Of a DNA stretch of 64,000 nucleotides, positions 1 through 10,714 are shown piece by piece. Numbering within the stretch: position 1 is the stretch's first letter; the number at the start of each line of letters is the position of its first letter. A program made the position numbers and the translations under genes. The stretch lies in NCBI GenBank assembly GCA_025594325.1, contig JANHCV010000004.1, forward strand, positions 806,001-870,000, given 5' to 3'. The notes below the pieces were generated by a model. It was not told the origin of the DNA and did not search any database. It worked only from the letters and a program-made list of their open reading frames with translations. This DNA is from Blastocladiella emersonii ATCC 22665 (lineage: Eukaryota; Blastocladiomycota; Blastocladiomycetes; Blastocladiales; Blastocladiaceae).

Positions 1-60
1 GAAGAGTCAGGCAGTGCATAGTCGCAAAGTCGGTCAAGTACATTTCGGAGGAACATCAAA

Positions 61-1260
61 TCACTGGCGCGAGTGCTTCGTCCGCTTCTGACCGACGCGC
101 AGCAGGTCAAACAGCCGCGCGAGCTGCTTCTCGCGGCCGCGGCCCGGGGGCAGCCGCACCAGCTCGTCGAGTCCGATGAGCGCGACACGCGAGTTCGAGC
201 ACCGCGCACCGAGCTCCTCAATCTTCCCGGCCAGACGCAGGGCAAGACCCACGAGCACGCCCTCGGTCGCGCCCTTGCACGCCGCCTCGAACGTCGGAGA
301 CCGCGGAAACTGGCGCAGGCAGCCGAGGATGCGGTCGCTGAGGTCGCGCGGGTCGCGGAGCATCGGGCAGTCGACGGGCTGCTGCGGCGGCGGCGGGTTT
401 TGACGGCTGGACTTGCTCGGCGACACGACGTGGGTGACGGCGGTGCAGTAGCGGCAGCCGATGTGGGAACACGCGGGGCGAAGCGTCGCGAGCGAGGATG
501 GCGAGGCGACCGTCGCGGGAGCTGCTGCGGCCCTGGTTGATGGAGGTTTCGATGGCGCAGGGGTCCGCAGCTTGAGGCCGGGGAAGATGGTGCGAGTCGA
601 CGGGGGAGGAGGGCCGTAGGGCAGCGTCGGGTCGATGGCGTCGTCGGCCGATAGCGTAGGCGGCGGAGACGCGGCGCGGGAAGGGACCGGCGTGTCGTCG
701 GGGACGTCAATGACCTCGACCGGCGCCCTCTCGACACGCGGTGCGACATCGACCGACATGCCGGACGCGTCGTCGAGAGATTCGAGGATCTGGCTCGACG
801 GCATGGCCGAGGACCCAGGTGGCGCAGTCGAGGTACCCGCCAACGATGGGTTGGACGCGCTATCGCTCGCCGGTTCTGCCGCGGCCGCCATAGTCGAGAC
901 GCCCGAGTCCGGCTGCGGCTGTTCATCGGCCAGGAGCCCGTCGAGTATGTCCGAGACGTCGGGCGCGAGGCGCGCGGCGATGTTGCTCTCGATCAGCTTG
1001 CGCGTGCCGTACAGCTGGTGCCGCGACACGGCGACGTGGACCAGCATGTCGAGGAGCTGCCCGCGCTCGGCCACGTTCGCGGAGACGCAGGCCGACAGGT
1101 GCACGAGTTGGCGATCAGCGTCGTCGATGAGCGTGTGGCACGCGACCTCGGCGGCGCGCCAGTCGGCCAGAGTTTTGGGCGGCCCGATGCGCGAGAGGAA
1201 TGCCGAGAGCGCAGCAGGCTCGCTGTCTGTGCTGAGTGTCGTTGCAGTGTGTGAATTCAT
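61..1260 (-). CDS. hypothetical protein, about 399 aa
   Basis: Single open frame, not recognised as any family. The N-terminal third (roughly residues 1-120) is compact and looks helical. The middle is Pro/Ser/Ala-rich and probably disordered. A Cys cluster (C-x4-C-x2-C spacing, in SHIGCRYCTAV) comes after the disordered part and could bind a metal. A basic, helical C-terminus ends in a Lys/Arg-rich tail. I chose the Met at 1260 because it leaves about 180 bp after the REV1 stop for a promoter; the frame stays open to a Met at 1410, which would add 50 residues of low-quality sequence. It lies downstream of REV1 on the same strand. No intron is needed to keep the frame open. Function unknown; an unrecognised intron or different start is possible. 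Confidence 0.55.
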   Translation of the reverse strand: MNSHTATTLSTDSEPAALSAFLSRIGPPKTLADWRAAEVACHTLIDDADRQLVHLSACVSANVAERGQLLDMLVHVAVSRHQLYGTRKLIESNIAARLAPDVSDILDGLLADEQPQPDSGVSTMAAAAEPASDSASNPSLAGTSTAPPGSSAMPSSQILESLDDASGMSVDVAPRVERAPVEVIDVPDDTPVPSRAASPPPTLSADDAIDPTLPYGPPPPSTRTIFPGLKLRTPAPSKPPSTRAAAAPATVASPSSLATLRPACSHIGCRYCTAVTHVVSPSKSSRQNPPPPQQPVDCPMLRDPRDLSDRILGCLRQFPRSPTFEAACKGATEGVLVGLALRLAGKIEELGARCSNSRVALIGLDELVRLPPGRGREKQLARLFDLLRVGQKRTKHSRQ

Positions 1261-1438
1261 GGATGAGCGAGTGTCGCAAAGTCTGGCGAGGTGATGGAGA
1301 GAGAGCGTTGGCCGCCGAGACGACGACGCGAAGCGAAGCCACGCGATGTGGCGCGACGCGTCGCCGACCAACCTGTGCGACGTCGCGAACGGGTTTCCAC
1401 GTCGGCTCAAAATAGAGTTCTAGTGTTGTAAATCTTCA

Positions 1439-4400
1439 TCATATCTCTACTTCAGCACCATACACCTCACGCGCCTTGACCTTCCCCGCCTCGACCACGG
1501 CATCAACCGCATCATGGACAGCAGCGAGGTCCGTGAACTGCCGCGACGCGAACACGAGGTACTTCATGATGGCCACGGCGCGGTCGAGGAACCGCGACTC
1601 GACGAGCGCCACCACGTACGTCCGCACAAACTCGGCGTCCGTCGTGAGGTCCGCCACCGTCGCGTGCGCCGCCACGTGGTGGATCCAGTCGCGCAGGATC
1701 TGCCGCACCTGCGGGAGGTCACGCCGGCCCAGCAGCGCCGGCGAGTTTTGCGCGGGGAAGACGGGCCGGTGGCGCGTCGCAGCGGGGGTGGCCCGCGTGG
1801 GTGCGGGACGAGGTGGGGGTGCTTGCGCGGCGCGGAGCCGTTGCCGGATCTCGACGCGTTTGTCGTTGATTACCTCGTTGCGGATGTCTACAAGAAAGAG
1901 CGCGTGTCAGTCAGTCAGGTTTCGCTTTAGGTCTCGCGATGCTGAAAGTGTACCCTCGGGCAGCGCGGCGAGAAACTCACCATCGAGCTCCTGCTGCAGC
2001 AGCGCCTCGACCTGCTCCTTGAGCTCGGCGGCCTTGAGCTTGGCGCTGCCGCCGCGTGGGAGCAGCGGATGCAGCGGGCCAGCCGCGGTACCGGCACCGC
2101 CAGCGGCACCACCGCGCTCGCGTTCTCGCGCTTCGAGCGCGCGTGTGCACTCGGCCTGGATCGCGGCGGGGAGCGTCTGGAACACGGCCCAGTCGATGTT
2201 GTCGGGGTTGAGCGACGGCGGAGGCATGGGCACAGGCGGCGGCGAGGGTGGCGGGGGAAGCTGACCTACACCCGCGTCCGCAGCGGCAGCCTTGGCAGCG
2301 GCCTTGGCCTCGGCGCGCTTGACAAAGTCGAGGATCGACGGCCCCGCCCCAGGACGCGGGCCGCTGTCGGCGTCCGTCGCGCCGGGACCCGACAGCCGCG
2401 TGCAGCTGATGCCGATGCCGCGGAGGTCGGCCGGGTCGAAGCCGAACGAGTCGAGCAGCTGGATCACGGCGGCCGCAATGTCGGCCTTGTTGTCGGTGCT
2501 GAGGCCGTTGGGGAGCGTGGTCGACTTGGAGTGCGAGTCGCAGATGCCGTGACCCATGTGCTTGACGGGCGGCGCGTCGGTCGCGCGCGTCATGAGCTTG
2601 AGCGTGATGTGCGAGGCTGTGCAGCTGAGCTGCTTGAGGCTACGCGGCAACGATGGTCAGCTTCGGCCACTCGCGTGGGGCGTAAAATCCCGTACCGATC
2701 CGCGACCTCATTGGAGAGGTTTCGAAGGAACGTGTGCGCCTGCTCGACGTTGGCGAAGCGGATTCCGTAGCTACAGCGGGGAGTTAGAGGCGGGCACAGC
2801 AAACCGAGAAACCGAGACAGGCCATAGGACAAACGTACTTGACCTCGGCACTCACCGTCTGCCGCGGCTTGTGGCCAAACTGGCGGTTATCGATACCGCG
2901 ACACGCGTCGTACATGCTACATTCATGCGGCAGGTGGAATGAGCACAAGCGAGACCCGAGGAACGGGGGGCAGAGCGCGTACGATTGCCCGACCTTGGCG
3001 CCAAACTCGCGCGCGAGCCGCTCCTTGGGCACGCGGTACAGGTCGAGCGCTGTAGCCACGCCCATCTCGCGGAACCGCTTCTCGGTGTTGCGCCCGATGC
3101 CCGGCAGGTCGCCGACGGCCAGGTCCTTGAGCTCCTCGAGGAACTCGCGCCGCGTCCAGAAGTAGGCGTTGTTGGGTTTCGCCTTGCGCGTGGCGAGCCG
3201 CGCAAGGAGCATGTTCTCGCCGGCGCCGATGGACGCGTCGCACCCGCCCGTGGCGGCGTGGATCTCGCGGCGGATCTCGTGCGCGAGCGGCAGAATGTCC
3301 GTCGCGGGCGACTTGATGCGGCTCGACACGTCGAGGTACGCCTCGTCGCACGAGATGGCCTGCAGGTTGTCGGCGTACCGCATGAACACCTCGTACAGCT
3401 TGGCCGTGGTGGCGCGGTACCGGTCAAAGTCGTACGGCAGCAGCACGAGGTCCGGGCACATGGACTTGGCCTTGCCGACGCTAGAATGCGCGCGCACGAG
3501 CAGTCAGTGGTTCGGCCATAGCGTGGACCGGAATGAGCGTACCTCATGCCGTTCTTGACGCCGAACGAACGCGCGACGTAGTTGACGCTGGCCAGGTCCG
3601 CCGAGCTGCCGCTGCGCACGTTAGTCGCGTGCGAGATGCCGACGGGTTTCCGGATGAGGTCCGGTCGAGCGAGGAGCGACACGGACACGAAGAAGCAGTC
3701 CATGTCAACGTGGAAGATGACACGGTGCTCGGACGGCGGGACGGGTGCACCCGCGCGGGCCTCCTGGAACGGCCGCGTCATCTCCTGCAGCTCGGCCTTC
3801 CACGTCGAGAGGAAGTGCAGGCGCGAGTTCTGGTAGTACTGCTGGATGAACTCGGGCTCCTTGCTGTCGAGGGCGCGCGCGATTCCGCCGTTGGTCGCGC
3901 CGGTAGCGAGCACGCTATAGTCGTGCCACGGCAACAGCCGGCCCTGCTCGACCGAGTCGAGGACCCATTTTGGCGACGCGACACGGTACGCGCGGAACTC
4001 GACCTTCTTGGCCTCGGTGAGGTTGGACGCAATGATGTGCGTCGTCGTTGTTCTGCGCAAATCGTGGGGTCAGCGGACGCGATGAACCGTGACGGCAACA
4101 GCGGCGAAACGTACTTGCTGAGGTAGTGGTCGTACTTGGCGCCGTGCTTGAGGACGAGTGTCTTGAGCGCCTGCTGGCCGAGCTCCTCGACGAACCCGTT
4201 GATGTGGATGACCATGCCGGCAAACAGCTGCGGGACCGACTCGCGTTCGCTATACGGTCGCAAGGGCGCCAATAAGAATTCGATCCAGAACACACATCGC
4301 GTGCACGACGTACAACTGCTGCTCGTCGTCCTGCTCGCGCATCTTCTGCCGCTTCTGCTCCATGTACACGCCAAAGTTGCCGAACCCGGCGGGGCGGAAG

Positions 4401-4561
4401 CTCCCATCCTCGGAGCGCACGCCCGAGTCGACATCGCGCTGCCGCTTGAGCGCCGTCTTTGTTACATGCGCGAGCTGCGACAGGGCGTTGACGGGCTCGG
4501 GGGCCGGGGTGTCGTCGAACGCCTCCGTGCCCGGATGCGGGTCCACGGTGGTGAAGTCCAT
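1439..4561 (-). CDS. REV1: DNA repair protein REV1 (Y-family deoxycytidyl transferase), 7 exons
   Basis: Translesion-synthesis polymerase that inserts dCMP opposite abasic and damaged bases and scaffolds Pol zeta in the nucleus. Exons on the minus strand: 4561-4314, 4249-4115, 4052-3543, 3480-2839, 2770-2696, 2639-1981, 1887-1439, giving 905 aa in frame. Five donors are GTACG-type and one is GTGAGT. Domains in order: short N-terminus; BRCT (about 80-170, ending near WVLDSVEQGRLLPWHDY); Y-family palm with catalytic HVDMDCFF (about 243) and SCDEAYLDV (about 343); a helix-hairpin-helix region containing GDLPGIGRNTEKRF; little-finger region with LRGIGISCTRL; ubiquitin-binding-like motif NIDWAVFQTLPAAIQAE; and the REV1 C-terminal helical domain (from about RQILRDWIHH) used for Pol eta/kappa/Rev7 contacts. 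Length and domain order match fungal REV1. The start MDFTTVDPH was chosen over a Met 17 codons upstream because of the normal family N-terminus. Confidence 0.93.
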
Positions 4562-5741
4562 GCTGCCATGGATGGTGGTTACATTGCTGCTAGTTACTCG
4601 TGATGAATGCATGAGGTGAGATGTGTGTCGGGGAGCGCAGGAACGGCGACGGAGGGAGACCGATGGCTCCTCGAACCATCGCTCGCGTCGCGCGTGCAGG
4701 TGTCACACCGCGGGCCACGTGCAAAAATGGAGACATGTCTCGCACCCCTTACGACGCGACGAGGAACAAGACGGCTGCTTCCTCGCACTCATGGTTGCTT
4801 CGCGCTCGAGGACTGAAGTGTTCGGCCACGACGCCATGAACCGAGTGTAGCGGAAGACTTCAGCTGACTTTCGGCCTCGAAGCTCTGCTGCATTAGTGCT
4901 TCAGCGACCGAGCCTACTGCCTGAGGCGCGAAGCGAGAAAGTGTAGCGGCGGAGTCGGGACACGTCGCTTGACCGTACGAAGACGGGCGATGCGTCGCTG
5001 TTCCCAAGACCTTGCAAGGCCGCTCGAGGCAGTTCATCTGCACGCCGTTGTTGCCCGACGTGCCTTGTCAGTGTCCGTGTTAGGGGTGAACGCGCAAGTC
5101 CATTTTCCGACTAGTTCATGGCCTGGGTTACCGCTCTTGACCGAGTCCTCGGCAGTGCCCAGAGTATTCCCACTCCTAGTTGGTCCATCAGCTCGCCCAT
5201 CAGGGCGCACGGCGTCTAGTTGGCACAATCCTCGCGGATCGACTATGGCCATCCTTGCATGCGCTCTTCCTCACGTTCTCGGCCCCTTCCCCACTGCTCG
5301 AGTTCCCAGCAAAGACGACCATCCTCAACTTGCGAAAACGCGTCCTCCGACACGTCCTTGGTTCGCGCGTCAGAAAATTCATTGATCACGGAGGCTGACG
5401 TCAGGCGCGGAGAAAATAGTGCGGGATGAGCGGAAGTGGCGCCGGCTTGGGGCGCACGTCGGTCCGAGTTTGCCGTCGCGTCCCGTCCCACGGAAGCCCG
5501 TCGGCCCGAACGGCACCGTTGACGATCGCCGCCGACTCTCCCCTCTCTTTCTTTCGCCTGGAAGCGACTCGTTGGAAGGGCTCTTGTCGACCCTGCCGCT
5601 GGGTGCGAAATCATGTTACTCTCATGAAGCTCTCGAGCAGCGGCTAACGAATACTCGTCTACCGTCTCCGTAGACGTTGAAGGAAGCCAGTACTCGCCGC
5701 ATCGGACTACGCTGCCGTGTACCGCCCTTCTACCCGTCAAC
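4562..5741. other. intergenic region between divergent REV1 and ABCD transporter
   Basis: About 1.2 kb with no convincing gene. Short ORFs occur on both strands but none shows family similarity or a sensible exon structure. It must contain the promoters of two divergently transcribed genes. A canonical TATA box was not evident close to either start. Confidence 0.5.
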
Positions 5742-8043
5742 ATGGCCCCCGTCCTCTCAACGCTGCGGCCGCGCACCGTGCTCGGCGTCGCCGGCCTGGC
5801 GCTGACCATCTACGTCAACTATGCGCGCCGCACCATGCACAACCTCGACCCGAGCGACGCCGCTGCCGGCGGCTCGGGCAGCGCGGCCGAGCGCAAGAAT
5901 CGCGCCGCCAACGGCCGTGCCTCGGGCAACTCGGCCAACCGCGTCGGCGTTAACGCGCGGTTTATTGCCCAGATGAAGCGGCTGCTGCCGATCCTGGTGC
6001 CGAGCCCCGTGTCGCGCGAGGCCGGTCTCCTCGCCGCGCTCGCTGCGGTCCTGTTCGCGCGCACCTGGCTCGACGTGTGGTTCAGTTCCCTCAACTCCTC
6101 GGTCGTGCACTCGATCGTGTCGCGCAACAAGCGCGGCTTCATTGGCAAGGCCATCATCGAGTTCGGCACCGTCATGTGGGTGCTGTCGTTTGTCAACAAC
6201 TCGCTCAAGCTGTGCATCTCGAACCTGTCGCTCGCCTTCCGCAAGCGCCTCACCCGCTACGCGCACGACCAGTACCTCAACGGCCTCACCTTCTACAAGG
6301 CCGCCAACATCGACTCGCGCCTGCAGAACATTGACCAGCTCCTCACCCAGGACATAGAGAAGCTGTGCGACTCGGCCTCGACCCTCATCGGCGACCTGGC
6401 CAAGCCCGTCATCGACATTGGCCTCTTCGGCTACAAGCTCGGCCAGGCGATCGGCAAGGAGTCGCCCATTTTCATGATCAGCTACTTCCTCTTCTCGGGC
6501 GTGGTCCTGCGCTCGCTGTCCCCGCCCTTCGGCAAGTATACGGCCGTCGAGCAGCGCCTCGAGGGCGACTACCGGTTCACGCACTCGCGCATCATTGCGC
6601 ACAACGAGGAGATCGCCTTCTACGGCGGCGCCGACCGCGAGAAGACGCTGGTCAACGCGTCCTTCGACCGCATCGTGCGCCACGCGTCGCGCGTCATCAA
6701 CCTCAAGTTCGCCAACGGCATCATCGACTCGGTGTTCGTCAAGTACCTCGCCACCATGCTCGCCTACTACCTGCTCGCCCGCCCCGTCTTCGACCCCGCC
6801 CACGCGTCGCCGCTCATGGGCGGGTCGGCCGACCCGACCAAGATCATGGAGGACTACTCGCGCAACTCGTCGTACCTCGTCAACCTGTCGCAGGCTGTCG
6901 GCCGCATCATCCTCGCCGGCCGCGACCTCACCCGCTTCGCCGGCTACACGTCGCGCGTCGCCGAGCTGTTTGACGTCCTCGACGACCTCAACAACGGCCG
7001 GTACCAGTCCACCATGGTCAGCGGCGACGAGAAGCAGACCGGAAAGTCCAAGGTGATCGACTCGAAGGTGCTCGGCGGCGAGGTCGAGATCCAGGACGGT
7101 GTCATCGCCTTCGACAAGGTCCCGCTCATGACCCCCAACGGCGATGTTCTCGGTACGTTAACGTGTGGATTGCCAGCGCCTGGATGCATGGGTGCCCGGC
7201 GTTTCATGCTCGAACTCGAAATTTTCTCGGCTGACACCTCGACCGCCGCCTCCCCCGTAGTCAAGGAGCTTTCCTTCCGCATCCAGGCCGGCCAGAACAC
7301 GCTCCTAACGGGCCCTAATGGAGCGGGGAAATCGTCTGCCTTCAGGGTGCTGTGCGACCTGTACGTGCCCGATTTCGTGTTGTGGAGTTGGCCGCGGCCG
7401 AGTCGAACGCTCACCCCACCCCGTTTTTTCTAGCTGGCCCCTGTTCGGCGGCAAGGTGACCAAGCCGCACGGCAATAACAGCGTCTTCTTCGTACCGCAG
7501 AAGCCGTACCTCGCCCTCGGCACGCTGCGCGACCAGGTCATCTACCCCGACACGCGCGAGCAGGCTCTCGCCAAGGGCCTCACCGACGAGAAGCTGCTCG
7601 AGATCCTCGATGTGGTGCGCCTCAAGTACCTCGTCTCGCGCGAGGGCGGCTGGGACTCGGTCCAGGACTGGGGCTCGGCGCTCAGTGGCGGCGAGAAGCA
7701 GCGCGTGGCCATGGCGCGACTCTTCTACCATCGGCCGGCCTTTGCAGTCCTAGACGAAAGTACTTCGGCTACGTCTATGGACGCAGAGGGTATCATGTAC
7801 GAGCACGCCCGCGAGCTCGGAATCACGCTCTTCACGGTCTCGCACCGGACCTCGCTCTTCAAGTACCACGACTTCCTGCTCAAGTTCGACGGCGAGGGCG
7901 GCTACGAGTTCACCCCGCTCGACCACAGCGGCGAGGTCAACCCGTTTGCGTTCGGCCACGGCAAGTCGCAGTACGCGGCCAAGGAGGCCGTCCGCGGCGA
8001 GGACGAGGACGAGTCGGCGGCCGACGACGAGGCGTCCGCGTAG
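5742..8043 (+). CDS. peroxisomal ABCD-family half-transporter (long-chain acyl-CoA import), 3 exons
   Basis: Half-size ABC transporter of the ALD/PXA type, expected to import very-long-chain acyl-CoA into peroxisomes as a dimer. Exons 5742-7152, 7261-7360 and 7434-8043 join to 706 aa; both donors are GTACGT. An N-terminal hydrophobic stretch is followed by the ABCD membrane domain (about 80-400), containing [21 protein letters not shown] and the EEIAFYGG motif (EAA-like). The nucleotide-binding domain has Walker [10 protein letters not shown] split near the second intron, Q-loop in [17 protein letters not shown], signature LSGGEKQR, Walker B FAVLDEST and the H-loop in [13 protein letters not shown]. 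An acidic tail ends the protein. Sequence alone does not settle whether it corresponds to Pxa1 or Pxa2. It is the first plus-strand gene after REV1. Confidence 0.9.
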
Positions 8044-8105
8044 ACGCGTGATCTCTTTCTAATTTAATGCAGTTCGTGTTCTTCTTATATCATGGATATG
8101 GTCCT

Positions 8106-8198
8106 GACCTTTTCACGTCAAACAGCGCGGCCTTCATGTCGGCCAGCATGCCGAGCTCCTCGCCCTGCGACGACAGCAACGGCACAAACTGGTTCCTT
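8106..8198 (-). repeat. inverted copy (A) of a 93-bp INPP4-relic segment
   Basis: Reverse complement of 10171-10263 with a single mismatch over 93 bp. Read on the minus strand it encodes NQFVPLLSSQGEELGMLADM and onward to LFDVKR, the same peptide as in copy B except Gly for Ala. Similarity resumes beyond a 72-bp insertion (CTATGGGTTAA shared). There is no open gene around it, so this is a duplicated gene fragment. Confidence 0.85.
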
Positions 8199-8212
8199 TC
8201 GCCGATCTCAAC

Positions 8213-8284
8213 TCTTCCTGGCTGGCTCACATTGCTCGTTTGAGTGGGGTCGTGAAAATCGGGTTCATTTGTAAGCCAGGAAGA
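8213..8284. mobile_element. 72-bp TIR insertion in repeat copy A
   Basis: Flanked by perfect 11-bp terminal inverted repeats TCTTCCTGGCT / AGCCAGGAAGA. Comparison with the inverted copy at 10150-10263 shows this block is absent there, while the sequence on both sides (TTAACCCATAG and the 93-bp segment) is shared. The flanks CTCAAC (8207-8212) and CTTAAC (8285-8290) look like a 6-bp target-site duplication with one difference. No coding capacity. Interpreted as a miniature DNA-transposon derivative. Confidence 0.5.
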
Positions 8285-8401
8285 CTTAACCCATAGACGA
8301 CCATGGCACACTGGTGTCCCTCACCCCATCCCCTCATATCTCCACCACCTTTTACTCTACACTCTCGAAACTTTGCTCAGCAAAATTGTAGCTATTGATA
8401 C

Positions 8402-8499
8402 TGTCAGGGCCCGAGATTTTTAGCGTGGCGCACCGCCTAACGGCTGAGCTGGGAGGCGCCGCCAAAGTTATGATCTTCGCGCGAGCGCCCGCCCTGACA
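8402..8499. mobile_element. possible 98-bp miniature TIR element
   Basis: Begins TGTCAGGGC and ends with the exact inverse GCCCTGACA (9-bp terminal inverted repeats). No coding capacity; lies in a gene-free stretch. No clear target-site duplication, so chance is not excluded. Another element in this window (42982-43076) also starts TGTCA and ends TGACA. Confidence 0.3.
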
Positions 8500-8949
8500 A
8501 CACCTTTGCATGAATCCGGTTCAAACTTTTCGTGGACGCACTATGCGTAGACTGCTACCACTGTGTGAAGTTAAAAGATGTGGAGTTGAAAACTGAGGGC
8601 GTGGGAGTCGTGGGACGCTCGGGTCCACGCGTTTCGGAGCCAAGATCGCCCCGTTCTCCAGCCAGGTGCGAGACATCGCGACGCGACTGGCACCCACGTG
8701 TGCGCCTCGTTGCGCTCGATCCGATAAGCTTGAGACTGGGTTTGTGGCTTGCGGGGGGAGCGAGAAAACCGCGGAAAACCCGATCGGACCCGCTGAAATC
8801 GGGGTTGGACAGCGGTGTCCCCAGCCGTCCCCGCCCCGCCACCCAGCCCGCCGTCCGCCGAGCGGCCTCGCCGCCGTCTCACCCTCCACTTCCTCACCCT
8901 TCTTGCAAAGAACGACCTCAACCACCATCAACAACATATCATGTTATCA

Positions 8950-9960
8950 ACAAGACTGCCTACGCCGAGCTGGGGCCCGTGAGCACGCGCTCGCGCGGGA
9001 CCCGCTGCCGTCCCACCTCGCTGCTCCTCGCGTCCCCGCGACACCGTCGCCACTCGCCTCGCCACCGTCTACGCCATCGGACCCGCCACCTGCGCTGGGC
9101 AAGTGTCGCTGCGTCGACTCGCATGCACCTTCGTCGTCCGCGGCCGCGGCTCTCGCCGTCCAACCTGCTCCTGCTCGCCCCGTCTCGCCGTCGGACTCTG
9201 ATCCCTATAGCGACGGCGAGGAGAGATCTGGCAGCGACGACGACGAGAAAGAGGCCAGGCCGCCGACCTCGAGGCCCGCAGGGAGCACCGGGCCACCGCG
9301 GCGCGCGCGCGGTCTGGACCGCCTGACGCGGCCGTTGCTGATGAAGGTCCCGGTGCTAGCGCCGCCGGCGCACCCTCCTCACAGAACGGTGCGGCGGGTT
9401 TCGACGACGGCGAAGTCCGCGACATGGCCAACATGGCTGGTTCAGACGGCGAAGAAGAACACAGTGCGTCAGCTCACTACACTGGGCCCGCGCGACATGC
9501 ACTGACGTGAGCTGATCTACACATGGCCCACGCTGTCGGCCGAGACGCGCGACGAAGGCCGGCAAGACGGCGATAGAGAGAAGGACCCAGGCGGCGGCGT
9601 GTGCAAGCTCACGTTTGAGGTCGGCGACGGCGTCCTCAGCTTCACCGACCGCCTCATCAAGCCGATGCCCTCGACGGTACACCAAGGCAACGGCCCGCGC
9701 ACAAGAACATGCGCTCCCCGCCCCCAAGGTCGCCGTCGCTAGCCGTATGTGGGCGAGACGCCGCTCCCCACGGCCACGCCCGCCGAGAACTCCGACTCGA
9801 TCAAGCCGTCCGTGGTCTTCCTCACGATCATCAGCTACAAGGGTCACGACGGCGACTCGTCCCCGCAGATCATGTGCAAGGAGACAACGAATCGATACGC
9901 TTTGTCCCGCCACACCGGTCCCAAGGAAATCTTCATGTCAGTCGATGATTGTGAGATGTT
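8950..9960 (+). pseudogene. degenerate coding relic, family not recognised
   Basis: Coding-like sequence appears in shifting plus-strand frames: an acidic, low-complexity stretch (PSDSDPYSDGEERSGSDDDE) near 9200, then GFDDGEVRDMANMAGSDGEE near 9395, then VCKLTFEVGDGVLSFTDRLI near 9600, and finally SIKPSVVFLTIISYKGHDGD near 9800. No single frame or simple intron set joins them, so the gene appears broken. It sits upstream of the INPP4 fragment on the same strand; whether the two were once one gene is not clear. Confidence 0.35.
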
Positions 9961-10149
9961 GTAGTGGATTGCGGACGGCGCAATGAATGTTATTGGGCGT
10001 CCACATTTTTGGTGGGGAGGGAGGAACAGCGGTGAGCGACAGCGAGGTGAAAAAAAATCGGGGCGAGGCTTAGGTGAGTTTTGTGCGGTGCGGCGGCGCC
10101 TGTTTCAAGAAGCTAAGTCCGGGGACGCTGGTGTGCCAAACCCCGGTCG

Positions 10150-10683
10150 GCTATGGGTTAATCTCGGCGGAAGGAACCAGTTTGTGCCGTTGCTGTCGTC
10201 GCAGGCCGAGGAGCTCGGCATGCTGGCCGACATGAAGGCCGCGCTGTTTGACGTGAAAAGGTCGGTCTCGATCAGCGGTGGCGCGCGCGCCCAAGCACGG
10301 ACATTCTCGTCATGGCCGCGTACATCACGCGCGTGCTGGGCTCCCTGCACCTGCTCATGGCGGGCAACGTCGAGGTGCACAACCGCCTGCCGCCGTTCGG
10401 GTGCATGCCGTCCACGACGACGCGGTTCACGTCGTGCAAGTCGGCCAAGGACCGCACGTCCATGTCCGTCACGCTCGAGCAGTGCTTCATCCTGCAGGCG
10501 GCGCACCTCATGTCGCCCGGCGACTTTGAGGGCATGCTCACGGCGATGCGCGCGTGCGGGACCCGCAACGTCGAGCGCAATATCGGCAAGCCGACGTACG
10601 CGTTCAACGCGATCCAGTGGAATATCCTGCCCCGGCTGTACCGCCCGCCAAAGTACACGATCAACCAGGGCGCGCAGTCGTGA
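10150..10683 (+). pseudogene. C-terminal fragment of an inositol polyphosphate 4-phosphatase (INPP4-type)
   Basis: The C-terminal part encodes the phosphatase signature CKSAKDRT (C-x5-R) in the context FTSCKSAKDRTSMSVTLEQ, followed by YAFNAIQWNILPRLYRPPKY, both typical of the end of type I/II inositol-3,4-bisphosphate 4-phosphatases. Upstream, NQFVPLLSSQAEELGMLADM...LFDVKR is in another frame; the reading frame shifts by one near 10262 with no plausible intron (the only GT-AG interval is about 15 nt). The large N-terminal remainder of the family is not present here in recognisable form. The active-site motif is intact but the gene is truncated and frameshifted, so I call it a pseudogene; an assembly error at the shift cannot be excluded. 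Confidence 0.6.
10171..10263 (+). repeat. copy B of the 93-bp inverted repeat
   Basis: Matches the reverse complement of 8106-8198 with one mismatch. Lies at the frameshift boundary of the INPP4-type relic. Confidence 0.85.
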
Positions 10684-10714
10684 GCGAGTGGGGATCGGCG
10701 AGGAGTGTTTATGA

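Noticed and set aside
1261-1410. N-terminal extension of the first hypothetical protein
   Set aside because: Adds 50 Arg/Ser/His-rich residues and leaves only about 28 bp after the REV1 stop; possible but less likely.
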